Below, one piece after another: positions 43,066-52,609 of a stretch of 64,000 nucleotides of DNA. Origin of the DNA: Bacteroidota bacterium (GTDB taxonomy: Bacteria > Bacteroidota > Bacteroidia > Bacteroidales > Tannerellaceae); NCBI GenBank assembly GCA_023429375.1, contig JAEYVY010000007.1, positions 620,001 to 684,000 on the forward strand, written 5' to 3'. A program made the position numbers and the translations under genes. Under the pieces are notes generated by a model. The model did not search any database. It saw only the letters and a list, made by a program, of their open reading frames with translations, and was not told where the DNA came from. How positions within the stretch are numbered: the first letter of the stretch is position 1; every line of letters starts with the position of its first letter.

Positions 43066-45612
43066 ATGTTGAATAGAGTTGTTTGGGTTATCATCCTCTT
43101 TACCTTGAATGCTGAAGCTTTATTAGCACAGAGCAGGATCGTAAGGGGGGTGGTGACTGATTCGATTACTGCCGAAAAACTGGCATATGTTTCTATATTG
43201 CTGGAAGGTACGACTATTGGTACGACTACAGATGATAATGGGGTGTTTTCATTGAATATCCCTGCAAAAGAATCAATTTTGCAAGTATCCTATCTTGGAT
43301 ATGCCGAAAAACGAATTACTATTAACCCAGATAAAACAAATAGACTTAACATTGAACTTGTACCTTCTTCCATTAGCTTAAACGAAGTGGTTATCAAACC
43401 TCAAAAAGAAAAGTATACCAAAAAGGAAAATCCTGCCGTTTTGTTTATTCGTAAAGCAATCGAAGCAAAAAAAGATTCAGACCCGAAGAATTATGATTTC
43501 CTGTCTTATAACCGGTATGAGAATATCGTTCTGGCTCTAAATCAGTACACACCTAAAAAGAAGAATTCCGATAGTAAATTTGGTTTCCTAAGTGAGTTTG
43601 TCGATACTGTCGGGGTTGATAATACTGTTCTGCCATTATCCGAGAGGGAAAGATACGAATCAGTCTATTTCCGGAAATCTCCCAAATCTGAGAAAAGGGT
43701 TATACATGGGTTGAAGTCTAACGGTATTGATGAAATGTTCTCTCAAGACGGTATGCAGCAGATACTTGATGAGGTGTTTCGTGAGATAGACATATTCCAA
43801 AATGATATCCCGCTTTTCCTGAATCGTTTTGTTAGTCCATTATCAACTATCGGACCTAGTTTCTACAAATACTACTTGCTGGACACGTTAGAAGTCAATA
43901 ACCAAAAATATGTAGATCTGGGATTCGTTCCGTTTAACTCCGAGTCCTTTGGCTTTACCGGTCATTTATATATTACGCTAGACTCGACTTATTTTGTGCG
44001 CTATGCCAAATTGAATGTACCCAAAGATATCAACTTGAACTTTGTGAGTCAGATGAGCATCGAACAAACCTTCGAGAGAATGGAGGATGGCACACGATTG
44101 CTGATCAAAGATGATATCAGTGCGGTGCTCAATCTTTCATCCGGACAAAAGGGGCTTTATGCAAGGAGGCTGAATACGTATAGCAATTACTCATTCGAAG
44201 AACCTCAGGATAAGTCCGTTTTCGATGTTCTAGGGCGGGAAATCACTCAAAAGGATGCATCTGCAAAACCAGATGAATTCTGGTTAGAAGCACGACCTTC
44301 AGAATTAGGTGAGAAGAATATGAACCGGGTTGCTGCTATGATGAAAAAACTGCGTCAGATACCTGTATTTGCAGTGACAGAAAAGGTTTTTACAGCTTTG
44401 GTGGCCGGTTATGTGCCTACCCATGTTGATCCGAAAAAAAGCAAATTTGAAATTGGACCGATGAATACCATGATTAGTGGCAATGCCATTGAAGGCACAC
44501 GGTTTCGTTTGGGAGGAACAACAATGACGGCATTTAGTAAACGGTTTTTTCTGGATGGCTATGCCGCATACGGGACGAAGGATAAAGAATGGAAATACGA
44601 TCTTATTGCAGAGTATTCTTTTATCGACAAGAATGAATATCGAAAGGAATTCCCTGTTCATTCAATCCGATTTGAATACAACTACGATATAAACCAACTG
44701 GGACAGCATTACCTGTATACAAACAAGGACAATATGTTTTTGGCCCTCAAAAGGCAGAAAGACAATCGTGCAACCTATCTGCGATTTGCTGAGCTGACCT
44801 ATACCCGGGAATATCCGAACAATTTGTCCTACAAAGTAATCTTGCGAAACAAAAAGGAATATGCAACTCCATACGCTGAGTTTAACCAACTCAATAAGGA
44901 TAATGGTGTAACTGCACTTTCTGATTACAAGATGAGCGAAGTAGAACTGGGTTTCAGATATGCCCCGAATGAAAAGTTTTACGAGACGCGTAACTACCGT
45001 TATCCGATTACGTTCGATGCTCCGGTCTTCAGTTTGTCGCATATTCTGGCAGGTAAAGGCGTTTTAGGAGCCGACTATACCTACAACAGAACCGACGTGG
45101 CTATTCAGAAACGCTTTTGGTTTTCGGCTTTTGGGTATCTAGATATAATCGGGAAAATGGGAAAGGTCTGGGACAAAGTGCCCTATCTGCTGTTGATACT
45201 TCCCAATGCCAACCTTTCATACACCATTCAGCCCGAGTCATATACCAATATGAACGCAATCGAGTTTATTAACGACGAATATGTTTCGTGGGATGTGACT
45301 TATTATGGCAATGGTATTGTCTTGAACCGGATTCCCCTACTTAAAAGGCTGAAATTAAGAGAGGTCTTCTCTCTTAGGGGGATGTATGGAAATCTGACGG
45401 ACAAGAACAACCCCTGGTTGAATGGTGAAGGTCTTTTTGCATTCCCAGAGCGGTCGTACATAATGGGCAGAGACCCGTATTTAGAAGGCGGAGTAGGGGT
45501 GGAGAATATCCTGAAGTTCTTCCGTTTGGATTATGTTTGGCGTATGACCTATCTTGACAATCCGGGAATAGATAAGCATGGACTTCGTTTCAGCTTCGTG
45601 TTTAAGTTTTAA
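43066..45612 (+). CDS. DUF5686 outer-membrane protein with carboxypeptidase-regulatory-like domain
   Basis: 848 residues. Signal peptide to about residue 22 (ending ALLAQ), then a CarboxypepD_reg-like beta domain (VRGVVTDSITAEKLAYVSIL ... VSYLGYAEKRITI), then the DUF5686 body and a C-terminal barrel ending FSFVFKF. This is the full architecture often annotated DUF5686/carboxypeptidase-like regulatory protein. Outer membrane; function unknown. A -7 box TAAATTTG lies at 43028-43035, so it is transcribed separately from the exporter. Confidence 0.85.
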   Translation: MLNRVVWVIILFTLNAEALLAQSRIVRGVVTDSITAEKLAYVSILLEGTTIGTTTDDNGVFSLNIPAKESILQVSYLGYAEKRITINPDKTNRLNIELVPSSISLNEVVIKPQKEKYTKKENPAVLFIRKAIEAKKDSDPKNYDFLSYNRYENIVLALNQYTPKKKNSDSKFGFLSEFVDTVGVDNTVLPLSERERYESVYFRKSPKSEKRVIHGLKSNGIDEMFSQDGMQQILDEVFREIDIFQNDIPLFLNRFVSPLSTIGPSFYKYYLLDTLEVNNQKYVDLGFVPFNSESFGFTGHLYITLDSTYFVRYAKLNVPKDINLNFVSQMSIEQTFERMEDGTRLLIKDDISAVLNLSSGQKGLYARRLNTYSNYSFEEPQDKSVFDVLGREITQKDASAKPDEFWLEARPSELGEKNMNRVAAMMKKLRQIPVFAVTEKVFTALVAGYVPTHVDPKKSKFEIGPMNTMISGNAIEGTRFRLGGTTMTAFSKRFFLDGYAAYGTKDKEWKYDLIAEYSFIDKNEYRKEFPVHSIRFEYNYDINQLGQHYLYTNKDNMFLALKRQKDNRATYLRFAELTYTREYPNNLSYKVILRNKKEYATPYAEFNQLNKDNGVTALSDYKMSEVELGFRYAPNEKFYETRNYRYPITFDAPVFSLSHILAGKGVLGADYTYNRTDVAIQKRFWFSAFGYLDIIGKMGKVWDKVPYLLLILPNANLSYTIQPESYTNMNAIEFINDEYVSWDVTYYGNGIVLNRIPLLKRLKLREVFSLRGMYGNLTDKNNPWLNGEGLFAFPERSYIMGRDPYLEGGVGVENILKFFRLDYVWRMTYLDNPGIDKHGLRFSFVFKF

Positions 45613-45615
45613 TAA

Positions 45616-45645
45616 AAAAGGCTGGCCCGAAAGGTCAGCCTTTTT
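45616..45645. terminator. Bidirectional terminator between DUF5686 and dps
   Basis: AAAGGCTGGCC pairs with GGTCAGCCTTT (one G-U), flanked by A and T runs, between convergent genes. Confidence 0.87.
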
Positions 45646-45668
45646 GTTTGCTATATGCTTCGGACTAT

Positions 45669-46160
45669 TTATTTGTCTTTGCAATCACAAGTTGAATAAG
45701 CAACAAGCATCCAAACAAGTTTTTCTTGTTCTTTCAGGTAGTCGCTCATCAATGCTACTGTAGCTTCATCGTTAGCTTCGCTAGCAAGAGCCAGAACTTT
45801 TCTTTCTTCGCCAATTAGATAGCTATATGTGTCAAGTATATTTTTCAAAGCCTCACCACCACAGGTAGTTACTTCTGCTTCTTTGATTTTTGCAGTCTTT
45901 AAATATTCACTGAACTTGCTTTCTGGAACACCACCCAACATTAAGATACGTTCTGCCAATTCGTCAACCTTTTCGGCTGTATTGTTATACATGTCTTCAA
46001 ATTTTGAATGAAGAACGAAGAAACCATGACCTTTAATGTTCCAGTGGAAGTTACGAAGGTTGGTATAGAATACTTGGTAATCTGCTAAAAGTTGTTGAAG
46101 AGCTGTTGTTACTTTGTTTGCTCCTGCAGCGTCTAAATGAAGATAATCTAAAGTTTTCAT
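45669..46160 (-). CDS. dps: Dps ferritin-like DNA-protection protein
   Basis: 163 residues. LRNFHWNIKGHGFFVLHSKF followed by YNNTAEKVDELAERI has the Dps ferroxidase ligands (H in FHWN; the H, D and E set of the next helix). It oxidises Fe(II) with peroxide, stores iron and shields DNA. The C-terminus ends in a short CDCKDK tail. It has a consensus Bacteroidetes promoter and is monocistronic. In Bacteroides dps is induced by peroxide and oxygen through OxyR; no operator was identified here. Confidence 0.95.
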   Translation of the reverse strand: MKTLDYLHLDAAGANKVTTALQQLLADYQVFYTNLRNFHWNIKGHGFFVLHSKFEDMYNNTAEKVDELAERILMLGGVPESKFSEYLKTAKIKEAEVTTCGGEALKNILDTYSYLIGEERKVLALASEANDEATVALMSDYLKEQEKLVWMLVAYSTCDCKDK

Positions 46161-46201
46161 AATGCTTATATTTAATTATTTATTGTTCTTTTTTTGTATT
46201 A

Positions 46202-46233
46202 CAAATTTACGAAACTGCTTAAGGCCTGTCAAA
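46202..46233 (-). promoter_or_regulatory. dps promoter
   Basis: Minus strand: TTTG (46233-46230), 20-base spacer, TAAATTTG (46209-46202), about 42 bases before the ATG. Exact match to both boxes. Confidence 0.75.
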
Positions 46234-46355
46234 CAGAAAATATCTATACCTATATAAAAGAAAACTATGCAATTGCTTCGTTATACAAGAGGTCTCATAG
46301 TTTTTATTAATTTTGTTTTCTGTTACTTATAAAACAATAATAATGCCATTTGTGT

Positions 46356-48443
46356 ATGAAAAAGATATTACTTGTATTAATATGTATTTTAAATATTTCA
46401 TGTATGTTAAACGCAGAGAACAATCCTTTTTTTAAGGCATATAATACCCCTTTTGACACCCCTCCTTTTGATAAGATAAAACCGGAACACTATGAGCCGG
46501 CTTTTGAAAAGGGGATAAAAGAATTGCAAGACGAAGTGTTGCAGATAGCAAACAATCCGGCTGCACCGACCTTCGAAAATACCATAGTTGCTTTAGAGAG
46601 AAGTGGTAGACTGTTGGATCGCGTCAGTTCGGCATTTTTTAATGTACTAAACGCATTATCTACAGATGAGATGATGGAGATATCTCAGCGAGTTTCTCCG
46701 AAGCTGTCCGAAAGTTCGAACAATATTTATCTGAACGAAGCCTTGTTTGCCCGAGTTAAATCCATCTATGATCAGAAGGATAAGTTGAATCTCTCTATAG
46801 AAGACAAACGACTGTTGGAAAAGACTTACGAATCGTTCCAAAAGAAAGGTGCTACTCTTGATAAAGCTGGAAAAGAAAAATATCGCAGCCTGAGTACTGA
46901 GCTAAGCCTTTTGAGTCTTCAGTTTGGTCAGAATGCGTTGAAGGATAAAAATCGATTTGAATATCTGATTACGAATGAAGCAGATCTGGCCGGACTGCCC
47001 GAAAGTGTGCGTGAAGCTGCAAAAACTATGGCACGTGAAAAGGGGAAAGAAGGTTGGCTGTTTGACTTGTCTTCTCCAAGTTATGTTCCTTTTATGCGCT
47101 ATGCAGACAACAAAGAACTACGTGAGATGATGTACAAAGCAAATCTCAGCATTGGAAATAAAGGTGATGAATTTGACAACAAGGAAATAGTACGTAAAAT
47201 CGTTAATGTTCGATTGGAGATTGCCAAGTTAATGGGTAACCGCAATTATGCCGAATACCGTTTACAGAATACGATGGCAAAGAACCAAGAGAATGTATAT
47301 AAACTGTTGAATGAACTCTTATCAGCATACAAGCCGGTAGCTGAAGCAGACTACAAAGAGGTAGAAGCATTTGCCGGAGGTCTATCGCCAATCATGCCTT
47401 GGGACTGGAGCTATTATGCTGAAAAGCTAAAAGACAGCAAGTTCAATGTTAATGACGAAATGACACGTCCTTATTTTGAATTAGGCAATGTGACTAAAGC
47501 CGTTTTTGGTCTGGCCACTCGTTTGTATGGAATTACTTTCAAGGAAAACAAGGATATACCTGTTTACCATCCGGAAGTGACTGCTTATGAAGTATATGAC
47601 GAAGATGGAACCTTCTTGTCGGTTCTTTATACAGACTTCCACCCACGTGCCGGGAAGCGTTCGGGAGCTTGGATGAACGATATGAAATCTCAATATAAAG
47701 AAGCCGATGGAAAAGACAGTCGTCCACAGATCATCATTGTGATGAACTTTACGCGTCCAACAGACACGAAGCCTTCTTTATTGACCTACGACGAAGTAAA
47801 CACTTTCCTGCATGAATTTGGTCATGCCTTACATGGCATGTTGGCAGAAAGTACGTATGCAAGTTTGTCAGGCACAAACGTTTCTCGTGACTTTGTTGAG
47901 TTGCCCTCACAGATTATGGAAAACTGGCTTGAAGAAAAAGAATTTCTGGATATCATTGCCGTACATTATAAAACAGGCGAAAAGATTCCTGCTCAGTTAA
48001 TTGACAACTTGTTGGATGCAGCAAACTTCAATGCTGGTTATCTCTGTCTCAGACAATTAAGCTTCGGACTTCTCGATATGGGATGGCATACAATTACTGA
48101 ACCCTATGAAGGAGATGTGATGGCATTTGAAAAACAAGCCTGGGCACCAGCCATGGTGTTGCCTGAAGTACCGGGAACATTGATGAGTACGAATTTCTCT
48201 CACCTGTTTTCCGGAGGATATGCGGCCGGCTATTACGGATATAAATGGGCCGAGGTACTCGATGCCGATGCGTTCGCAGCATTTAAGGCCGCTGGCATTT
48301 TCAATAAGGATGTTGCGCGATCATTCAGACAAAATATTCTTTCAAAAGGAGACACCGAAGATCCTGCAATCCTTTATAAGCGTTTTAGGGGACAAGACCC
48401 GACGATTGACGCTTTGTTAGAAAGAAATGGAATTAAAAAATAA
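46356..48443 (+). CDS. M3-family metallopeptidase (peptidyl-dipeptidase Dcp-like)
   Basis: 695 residues from the ATG at 46356 (a TTG at 46350 is in frame but less likely). An N-terminal signal sequence (MKKILLVLICILNISCMLNA) targets it to the envelope; a Cys near its end makes a lipoprotein possible. The zinc motif FLHEFGHALHGML and the downstream ENWLEEKEFL place it in family M3. Dcp removes C-terminal dipeptides. Typical length about 680-700. Ends with a terminator. Confidence 0.93.
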   Translation: MKKILLVLICILNISCMLNAENNPFFKAYNTPFDTPPFDKIKPEHYEPAFEKGIKELQDEVLQIANNPAAPTFENTIVALERSGRLLDRVSSAFFNVLNALSTDEMMEISQRVSPKLSESSNNIYLNEALFARVKSIYDQKDKLNLSIEDKRLLEKTYESFQKKGATLDKAGKEKYRSLSTELSLLSLQFGQNALKDKNRFEYLITNEADLAGLPESVREAAKTMAREKGKEGWLFDLSSPSYVPFMRYADNKELREMMYKANLSIGNKGDEFDNKEIVRKIVNVRLEIAKLMGNRNYAEYRLQNTMAKNQENVYKLLNELLSAYKPVAEADYKEVEAFAGGLSPIMPWDWSYYAEKLKDSKFNVNDEMTRPYFELGNVTKAVFGLATRLYGITFKENKDIPVYHPEVTAYEVYDEDGTFLSVLYTDFHPRAGKRSGAWMNDMKSQYKEADGKDSRPQIIIVMNFTRPTDTKPSLLTYDEVNTFLHEFGHALHGMLAESTYASLSGTNVSRDFVELPSQIMENWLEEKEFLDIIAVHYKTGEKIPAQLIDNLLDAANFNAGYLCLRQLSFGLLDMGWHTITEPYEGDVMAFEKQAWAPAMVLPEVPGTLMSTNFSHLFSGGYAAGYYGYKWAEVLDADAFAAFKAAGIFNKDVARSFRQNILSKGDTEDPAILYKRFRGQDPTIDALLERNGIKK

Positions 48444-48449
48444 GTTTAT

Positions 48450-48493
48450 GATAGCCTGTTTAACGATTCTTGATTGAATTAAAACAGGCTATC
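48450..48493 (+). terminator. Terminator after the M3 peptidase gene
   Basis: GATAGCCTGTTT (48450-48461) pairs with AAACAGGCTATC (48482-48493), followed by TTATTTC. Confidence 0.75.
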
Positions 48494-48556
48494 TTATTTC
48501 AGTTCACTAATTATCGTTACATTTGCGATACGCATTGGTCATAATTACTTGGTCGC

Positions 48557-49009
48557 ATGGATACAAGAACAGAAAGCAGACAACTTGAGATTGATAAAAG
48601 ATATTTAAGGATGGCCTTGGTTTGGGCAGAAAACTCTTATTGCAAACGCCGTAGAGTTGGAGCATTGATTGTAAAAGACAAGATGATAATCTCCGACGGT
48701 TATAATGGGACTCCCGCCGGATTTGAAAATGTTTGTGAGGACGAGAACAACGTAACGAAACCTTATGTCTTACATGCCGAGGCAAATGCAATTACGAAAG
48801 TGGCTGCATCATCAAACAGCAGCAGAGGTGCAACAATCTATGTAACGGCAGCTCCATGTATAGAGTGCGCAAAACTAATCATACAATCAGGTATAGAACG
48901 AGTTGTTTATTCAGAAAAATATAGAGTTGAAGATGGATGCAACCTGTTGAAAAGAGCAGGAGTCCGGGTCGATTTTATTGAATTGGAAAAAGAGAGCAGC
49001 AATGAATAA
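48557..49009 (+). CDS. dCMP deaminase
   Basis: 150 residues. The zinc/catalytic blocks HAEANAITKV and APCIECAKLII are those of deoxycytidylate deaminase (ComEB type), with RVGALIVKDKMIISDGYNGT before them. Converts dCMP to dUMP, feeding dTMP synthesis. Its stop overlaps the start of the S41 peptidase by 8 bases, so the two are co-translated although functionally unrelated; the 5-FTHF cyclo-ligase further on also touches one-carbon/thymidylate metabolism. Confidence 0.93.
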   Translation: MDTRTESRQLEIDKRYLRMALVWAENSYCKRRRVGALIVKDKMIISDGYNGTPAGFENVCEDENNVTKPYVLHAEANAITKVAASSNSSRGATIYVTAAPCIECAKLIIQSGIERVVYSEKYRVEDGCNLLKRAGVRVDFIELEKESSNE

Positions 49010-50726
49010 AAACAAAAGACTGGGTATTTGGCTTCCGGTAATTATCGCAGCAAGTATTGCGTTGGGAATCTTTATCGGTAATTACTACTTCGTAATCAGT
49101 CAGGGAAAGAGGCAGACATACTCCCGAGGGAATAAGATAAATGCCATCTTGGATATTATCGATCAGCAATATGTCGATACAGTCAATATGGTGGATCTGG
49201 TAGAAGGAACCATTCCTAAAATATTTAGTGAGCTTGATCCGCATTCGGTCTATATCTCTGCAGCAGATGCTCAGGTTGCGAATGAAGAACTGGAAGGATC
49301 ATTCAGCGGAATTGGTGTTTCCTTTAATATGCAGACCGATACTATATTGGTTATCAATGTCATTCCGGGTGGTCCGGCCGAAAAGGCAGGATTGTTGCCT
49401 TTCGACCGTATTATCACAATCAATGATTCTGTATATGCCGGGAATAATACAAGCCAAGCTCAGATCATGAAGACTCTTCGCGGAGAGAAGAACAGCACGG
49501 TCAAACTGGGTATAAAACGTGGAAACGAAAAGGATTTGCTTTATTTTGATGTAACGCGTGGCGATGTTCCGGTCAATTCTGTGGATGTAGCCTATATGCT
49601 GACCAAGGATATCGGATATATCAAAGTGAGCAAGTTTGGACGTACCACTTACAATGAATTCCTTACCGCAATAGCCCAACTCAAACAAGAGCAGGCAGCC
49701 TCATTTGTAATCGACCTGAGAGGAAATACAGGCGGATATATGGATGCGGCAATCAATATGATTAACGAATTTATGCCTGAGGGTCGCTTGATTGTCTATA
49801 CCGAAGGTAAGGCTTTTCCCAGACGCGATGTCTATGCCAATGGTACGGGTACATGCAAGGATGTTCCTATTGTTGTGTTGACCGACGAAATATCAGCTTC
49901 AGCAAGTGAAATATTTGCAGGTGCGATACAAGATAACGATCGGGGACTCATTATTGGTAGAAGAACCTATGGTAAAGGACTTGTTCAGGCTCCTATACCG
50001 CTAAGTGATGGTTCAGAACTACGCTTGACGATAGCACGCTACTATATACCATCGGGACGATCCATTCAGAAGACTTACGAGTTAGGAAAGACGGATGAAT
50101 ACGATCAAGATATCTATAACCGTTTCATGCATGGTGAATTCGACTCGGCCGACAGTATTAAGGTAGACGATAGTTTGCGCTTTGAAACGATGGAAGGACG
50201 AGTAGTTTATGGTGGTGGAGGCATTATCCCCGACATCTTTATACCGCGTGATACGAGTGGTATCACTTCTTACTTCTCGAGTGTTGTAAGTTCGGGTGTT
50301 ATCTATCAGTATGCGTTGGAATATTCAGACAGAAACAGAGAGCGTTTCTCTACATTCAAAAACTATAAGGAGCTATACAATTATCTGCAGCAGCAGCCTT
50401 TATTGGAAGATTTTACCGATTATGCGGTGACAAAAGGTATTAAAAAGAGACCTATGCTGATTAATGTATCAGCCCGACTTATTGAAAATCATTTGCAGGC
50501 TTATATCATACGGAACTTCTTTGACGAAGCCGGATTCTATCCTATTTTCCTGAAAGACGATCCTAGTTTGCAAAAGGCTATAAAGGTGTTGACTGAAGGC
50601 AAGTCTCTTTCATTCATAGAATTCATTAAACAAGCAACAAATGGAGGAAATCTACGAAGCCAAGCGCGCCCTGCGAAAGGCTATGGCCTCGCTAAAGAAA
50701 GAGTTTTCACAGAATTCATTGCTTGA
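49002..50726 (+). CDS. S41 carboxy-terminal processing peptidase
   Basis: 574 residues from the ATG at 49002, which overlaps the previous stop. An N-terminal membrane anchor (LPVIIAASIALGIFIGNYYF), a PDZ domain (GIGVSFNMQTDTILVINVIP, GLLPFDRIITIND) and the S41 core with the catalytic Ser in ISASASEIFAGAIQD and Lys in RRTYGKGLVQ. Such periplasmic Ctp/Prc proteases trim or degrade exported proteins. The last 29 codons run inside the start of the next gene in another frame and have low-complexity basic sequence, which may be a non-conserved extension. Confidence 0.93.
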   Translation: MNKNKRLGIWLPVIIAASIALGIFIGNYYFVISQGKRQTYSRGNKINAILDIIDQQYVDTVNMVDLVEGTIPKIFSELDPHSVYISAADAQVANEELEGSFSGIGVSFNMQTDTILVINVIPGGPAEKAGLLPFDRIITINDSVYAGNNTSQAQIMKTLRGEKNSTVKLGIKRGNEKDLLYFDVTRGDVPVNSVDVAYMLTKDIGYIKVSKFGRTTYNEFLTAIAQLKQEQAASFVIDLRGNTGGYMDAAINMINEFMPEGRLIVYTEGKAFPRRDVYANGTGTCKDVPIVVLTDEISASASEIFAGAIQDNDRGLIIGRRTYGKGLVQAPIPLSDGSELRLTIARYYIPSGRSIQKTYELGKTDEYDQDIYNRFMHGEFDSADSIKVDDSLRFETMEGRVVYGGGGIIPDIFIPRDTSGITSYFSSVVSSGVIYQYALEYSDRNRERFSTFKNYKELYNYLQQQPLLEDFTDYAVTKGIKKRPMLINVSARLIENHLQAYIIRNFFDEAGFYPIFLKDDPSLQKAIKVLTEGKSLSFIEFIKQATNGGNLRSQARPAKGYGLAKERVFTEFIA

Positions 50727-51213
50727 ACAATCTGTTAGTGCTATGGAACGCCTCGAGCAGTTGGAGGTGTTCCATAGTGCTAAGCATATAGCCCTATATC
50801 ATGCAATGTCTGATGAGGTGCAAACCGCTTCGTTTGTGCGGAAGTGGGCCTTTCACAAAACGATTTACTTACCTGTAATTTGTGGAGATCGGATTGAACT
50901 ATATCCATATACAGCAGAAGAGGCATTAAAACCGGGTGTATTCGGAATACTTGAGCCCGTTCCCCATGCGTTAACCGAAAAGCCTTCCCCTGATTTGATT
51001 ATTGTACCTGGTGTGGCATTTGACAGACATATGAACAGAATGGGCAGGGGTAAAGGGTATTACGACAGGTTGCTGATAGAAGAAGAATTACGTGGGGCAA
51101 TTAAGGTTGGACTCTGTTTTGACTTTCAGCTTGTAGATGAAGTTCCTTCCACGGCGGAAGATATTCGGATGGACATGCTTGTTACCAATAAAGAAGTCAT
51201 TGTGCCGAGGTGA
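50641..51213 (+). CDS. 5-formyltetrahydrofolate cyclo-ligase
   Basis: 190 residues. MEEIYEAKRALRKAMASLKK has the usual N-terminal A-K-R-x-L-R-K pattern, so the ATG at 50641 is favoured even though it lies 86 bases inside the S41 gene. PGVAFDRHMNRMGRGKGYYD is the family signature (Mg-ATP site). Converts 5-formyl-THF to 5,10-methenyl-THF. Last gene of the dCMP deaminase/S41/cyclo-ligase unit. Confidence 0.93.
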   Translation: MEEIYEAKRALRKAMASLKKEFSQNSLLEQSVSAMERLEQLEVFHSAKHIALYHAMSDEVQTASFVRKWAFHKTIYLPVICGDRIELYPYTAEEALKPGVFGILEPVPHALTEKPSPDLIIVPGVAFDRHMNRMGRGKGYYDRLLIEEELRGAIKVGLCFDFQLVDEVPSTAEDIRMDMLVTNKEVIVPR

Positions 51214-51214
51214 T

Positions 51215-51508
51215 TTATCGGATCACGATATCGTCGATGACCGATGCGCGTGCATAGTCATTTAGGCTTTTAACCAATCTTTCCCTGCAGAGTGTCAGCT
51301 CATTACGTAATACAGAAGAAGAAAGTGAGACATGCAAAATCCTGTCTTTTACGTAGATGTTCCGAGTGTATTGCAAGACCATAGATCCGAGAACTTCACC
51401 CCAGGCTCTTTGGATCCTTATCTCCAGAATCTTTTCATACAGTTCGGTATTCTCTTCGAAGATGTCACGGAGAACTTCGCCAATCGCTTGTGTATTTTTC
51501 CGCTTCAT
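51215..51508 (-). CDS. DUF721 (DciA-like) protein
   Basis: 97 residues. The core RIQRAWGEVLGSMVLQYTRN, RILHVSLSSSVLRNELTL and INDIVIR-like ending (VIDDIVIR) is the DUF721 KH-like domain. Related DciA proteins load or assist the replicative helicase in bacteria lacking DnaC; its place directly behind recF, 3 bases away, fits that association. Function by family inference. Confidence 0.87.
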   Translation of the reverse strand: MKRKNTQAIGEVLRDIFEENTELYEKILEIRIQRAWGEVLGSMVLQYTRNIYVKDRILHVSLSSSVLRNELTLCRERLVKSLNDYARASVIDDIVIR

Positions 51509-51511
51509 TCC

Positions 51512-52609
51512 TTACGCAGTTAAGGTTTCAACATTTCCATATTCAACCTTGAATAAGGAATAATTATTGCCGGTGAGCGAAAGGATCTCGTCCAGGTATT
51601 TTCGGTTCGTGTCTGTTATAAATATCTGACCGAACTGGTCGTTGTTGACCAATTGGATAATCTGTTCCACACGATTTGCATCGAGTTTATCAAACAAGTC
51701 GTCCAATAGAAGAATCGGAGTGGTATGGCCTTTCTCTTTTAAAAAGGCAAACTGTGCCAGCTTAAGCGCTATCAAGTAGGTCTTGTTTTGACCTTGCGAG
51801 CCCACCCTTCTGATTAGCGATTCGCCAAGCAACATTTCCAACTCATCTTTATGGATGCCAGTTGAAGTGTACGACAGGATTTTATCGCGCTCTCTGTTTG
51901 CTTTTAATAAATCTTCCAGTTCCCCCTTGTCCAAAGGAGACGTATAATTCAGCCCTACCTCTTCTGTGAAGCCACAAATTCTATGATAATAATCGTTGAA
52001 GATAGGAGTGAAGTCGTTTACCAACTGCTTGCGTGTATCATAAACCAAGCGCCCGTACATACTCATCTGCATCTCTAAAACCTCGAAAAGCGAATAGTCT
52101 CGCGATTGCTCTTTCAGTAAAACATTTCTCTGATATAAGGCCTTATTATATTGTATAAGAGCATGCAGGTATTGCTTGTCTTGTTGAGAAATAATCAGGT
52201 CAAGAAAACGGCGTCTCTCATCACTGCCCCCGCGAATCAATTCCACATCGGCAGGAGAAATCATAACCAGCGGCAGAAGCCCAATATGATCGGATAGTTT
52301 TTCGTATTCCTTCTTATTGCGCTTAAACTGTTTTCTTTGTCCATTGCGTATGGCACAAAAAATATCCTCATCCCGCCCGGCATAATCATAAGAACCCTGA
52401 ATCACACACATTTCCTGCCCATTTTTGATTATCTGACTATCCGGCGTATTGATATGACTTTTGGTGAAAGACAGATAATAAATGGCATCCAGCAGATTTG
52501 TCTTACCCATACCGTTGTTTCCAAAGAAGCAATTTATTTTTGATGAGAACCCGACTTCTGCTTGTTCAATATTCTTGTAATTGAGAATAGAGAGCTTTTT
52601 GAGTATCAT
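51512..52609 (-). CDS. recF: DNA replication and repair protein RecF
   Basis: 365 residues. MILKKLSILNYKNIEQAEV, Walker A FFGNNGMGKTNLLDAIYYL, GSDERRRFLDLIISQ, a signature in GSQGQNKTYLIALKLAQF and Walker B ILLLDDLFDKLD. RecF loads RecA at gaps with RecO/RecR. It precedes the DUF721 gene on the same strand. The upstream region holds repeat copy 2. Confidence 0.96.
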   Translation of the reverse strand: MILKKLSILNYKNIEQAEVGFSSKINCFFGNNGMGKTNLLDAIYYLSFTKSHINTPDSQIIKNGQEMCVIQGSYDYAGRDEDIFCAIRNGQRKQFKRNKKEYEKLSDHIGLLPLVMISPADVELIRGGSDERRRFLDLIISQQDKQYLHALIQYNKALYQRNVLLKEQSRDYSLFEVLEMQMSMYGRLVYDTRKQLVNDFTPIFNDYYHRICGFTEEVGLNYTSPLDKGELEDLLKANRERDKILSYTSTGIHKDELEMLLGESLIRRVGSQGQNKTYLIALKLAQFAFLKEKGHTTPILLLDDLFDKLDANRVEQIIQLVNNDQFGQIFITDTNRKYLDEILSLTGNNYSLFKVEYGNVETLTA

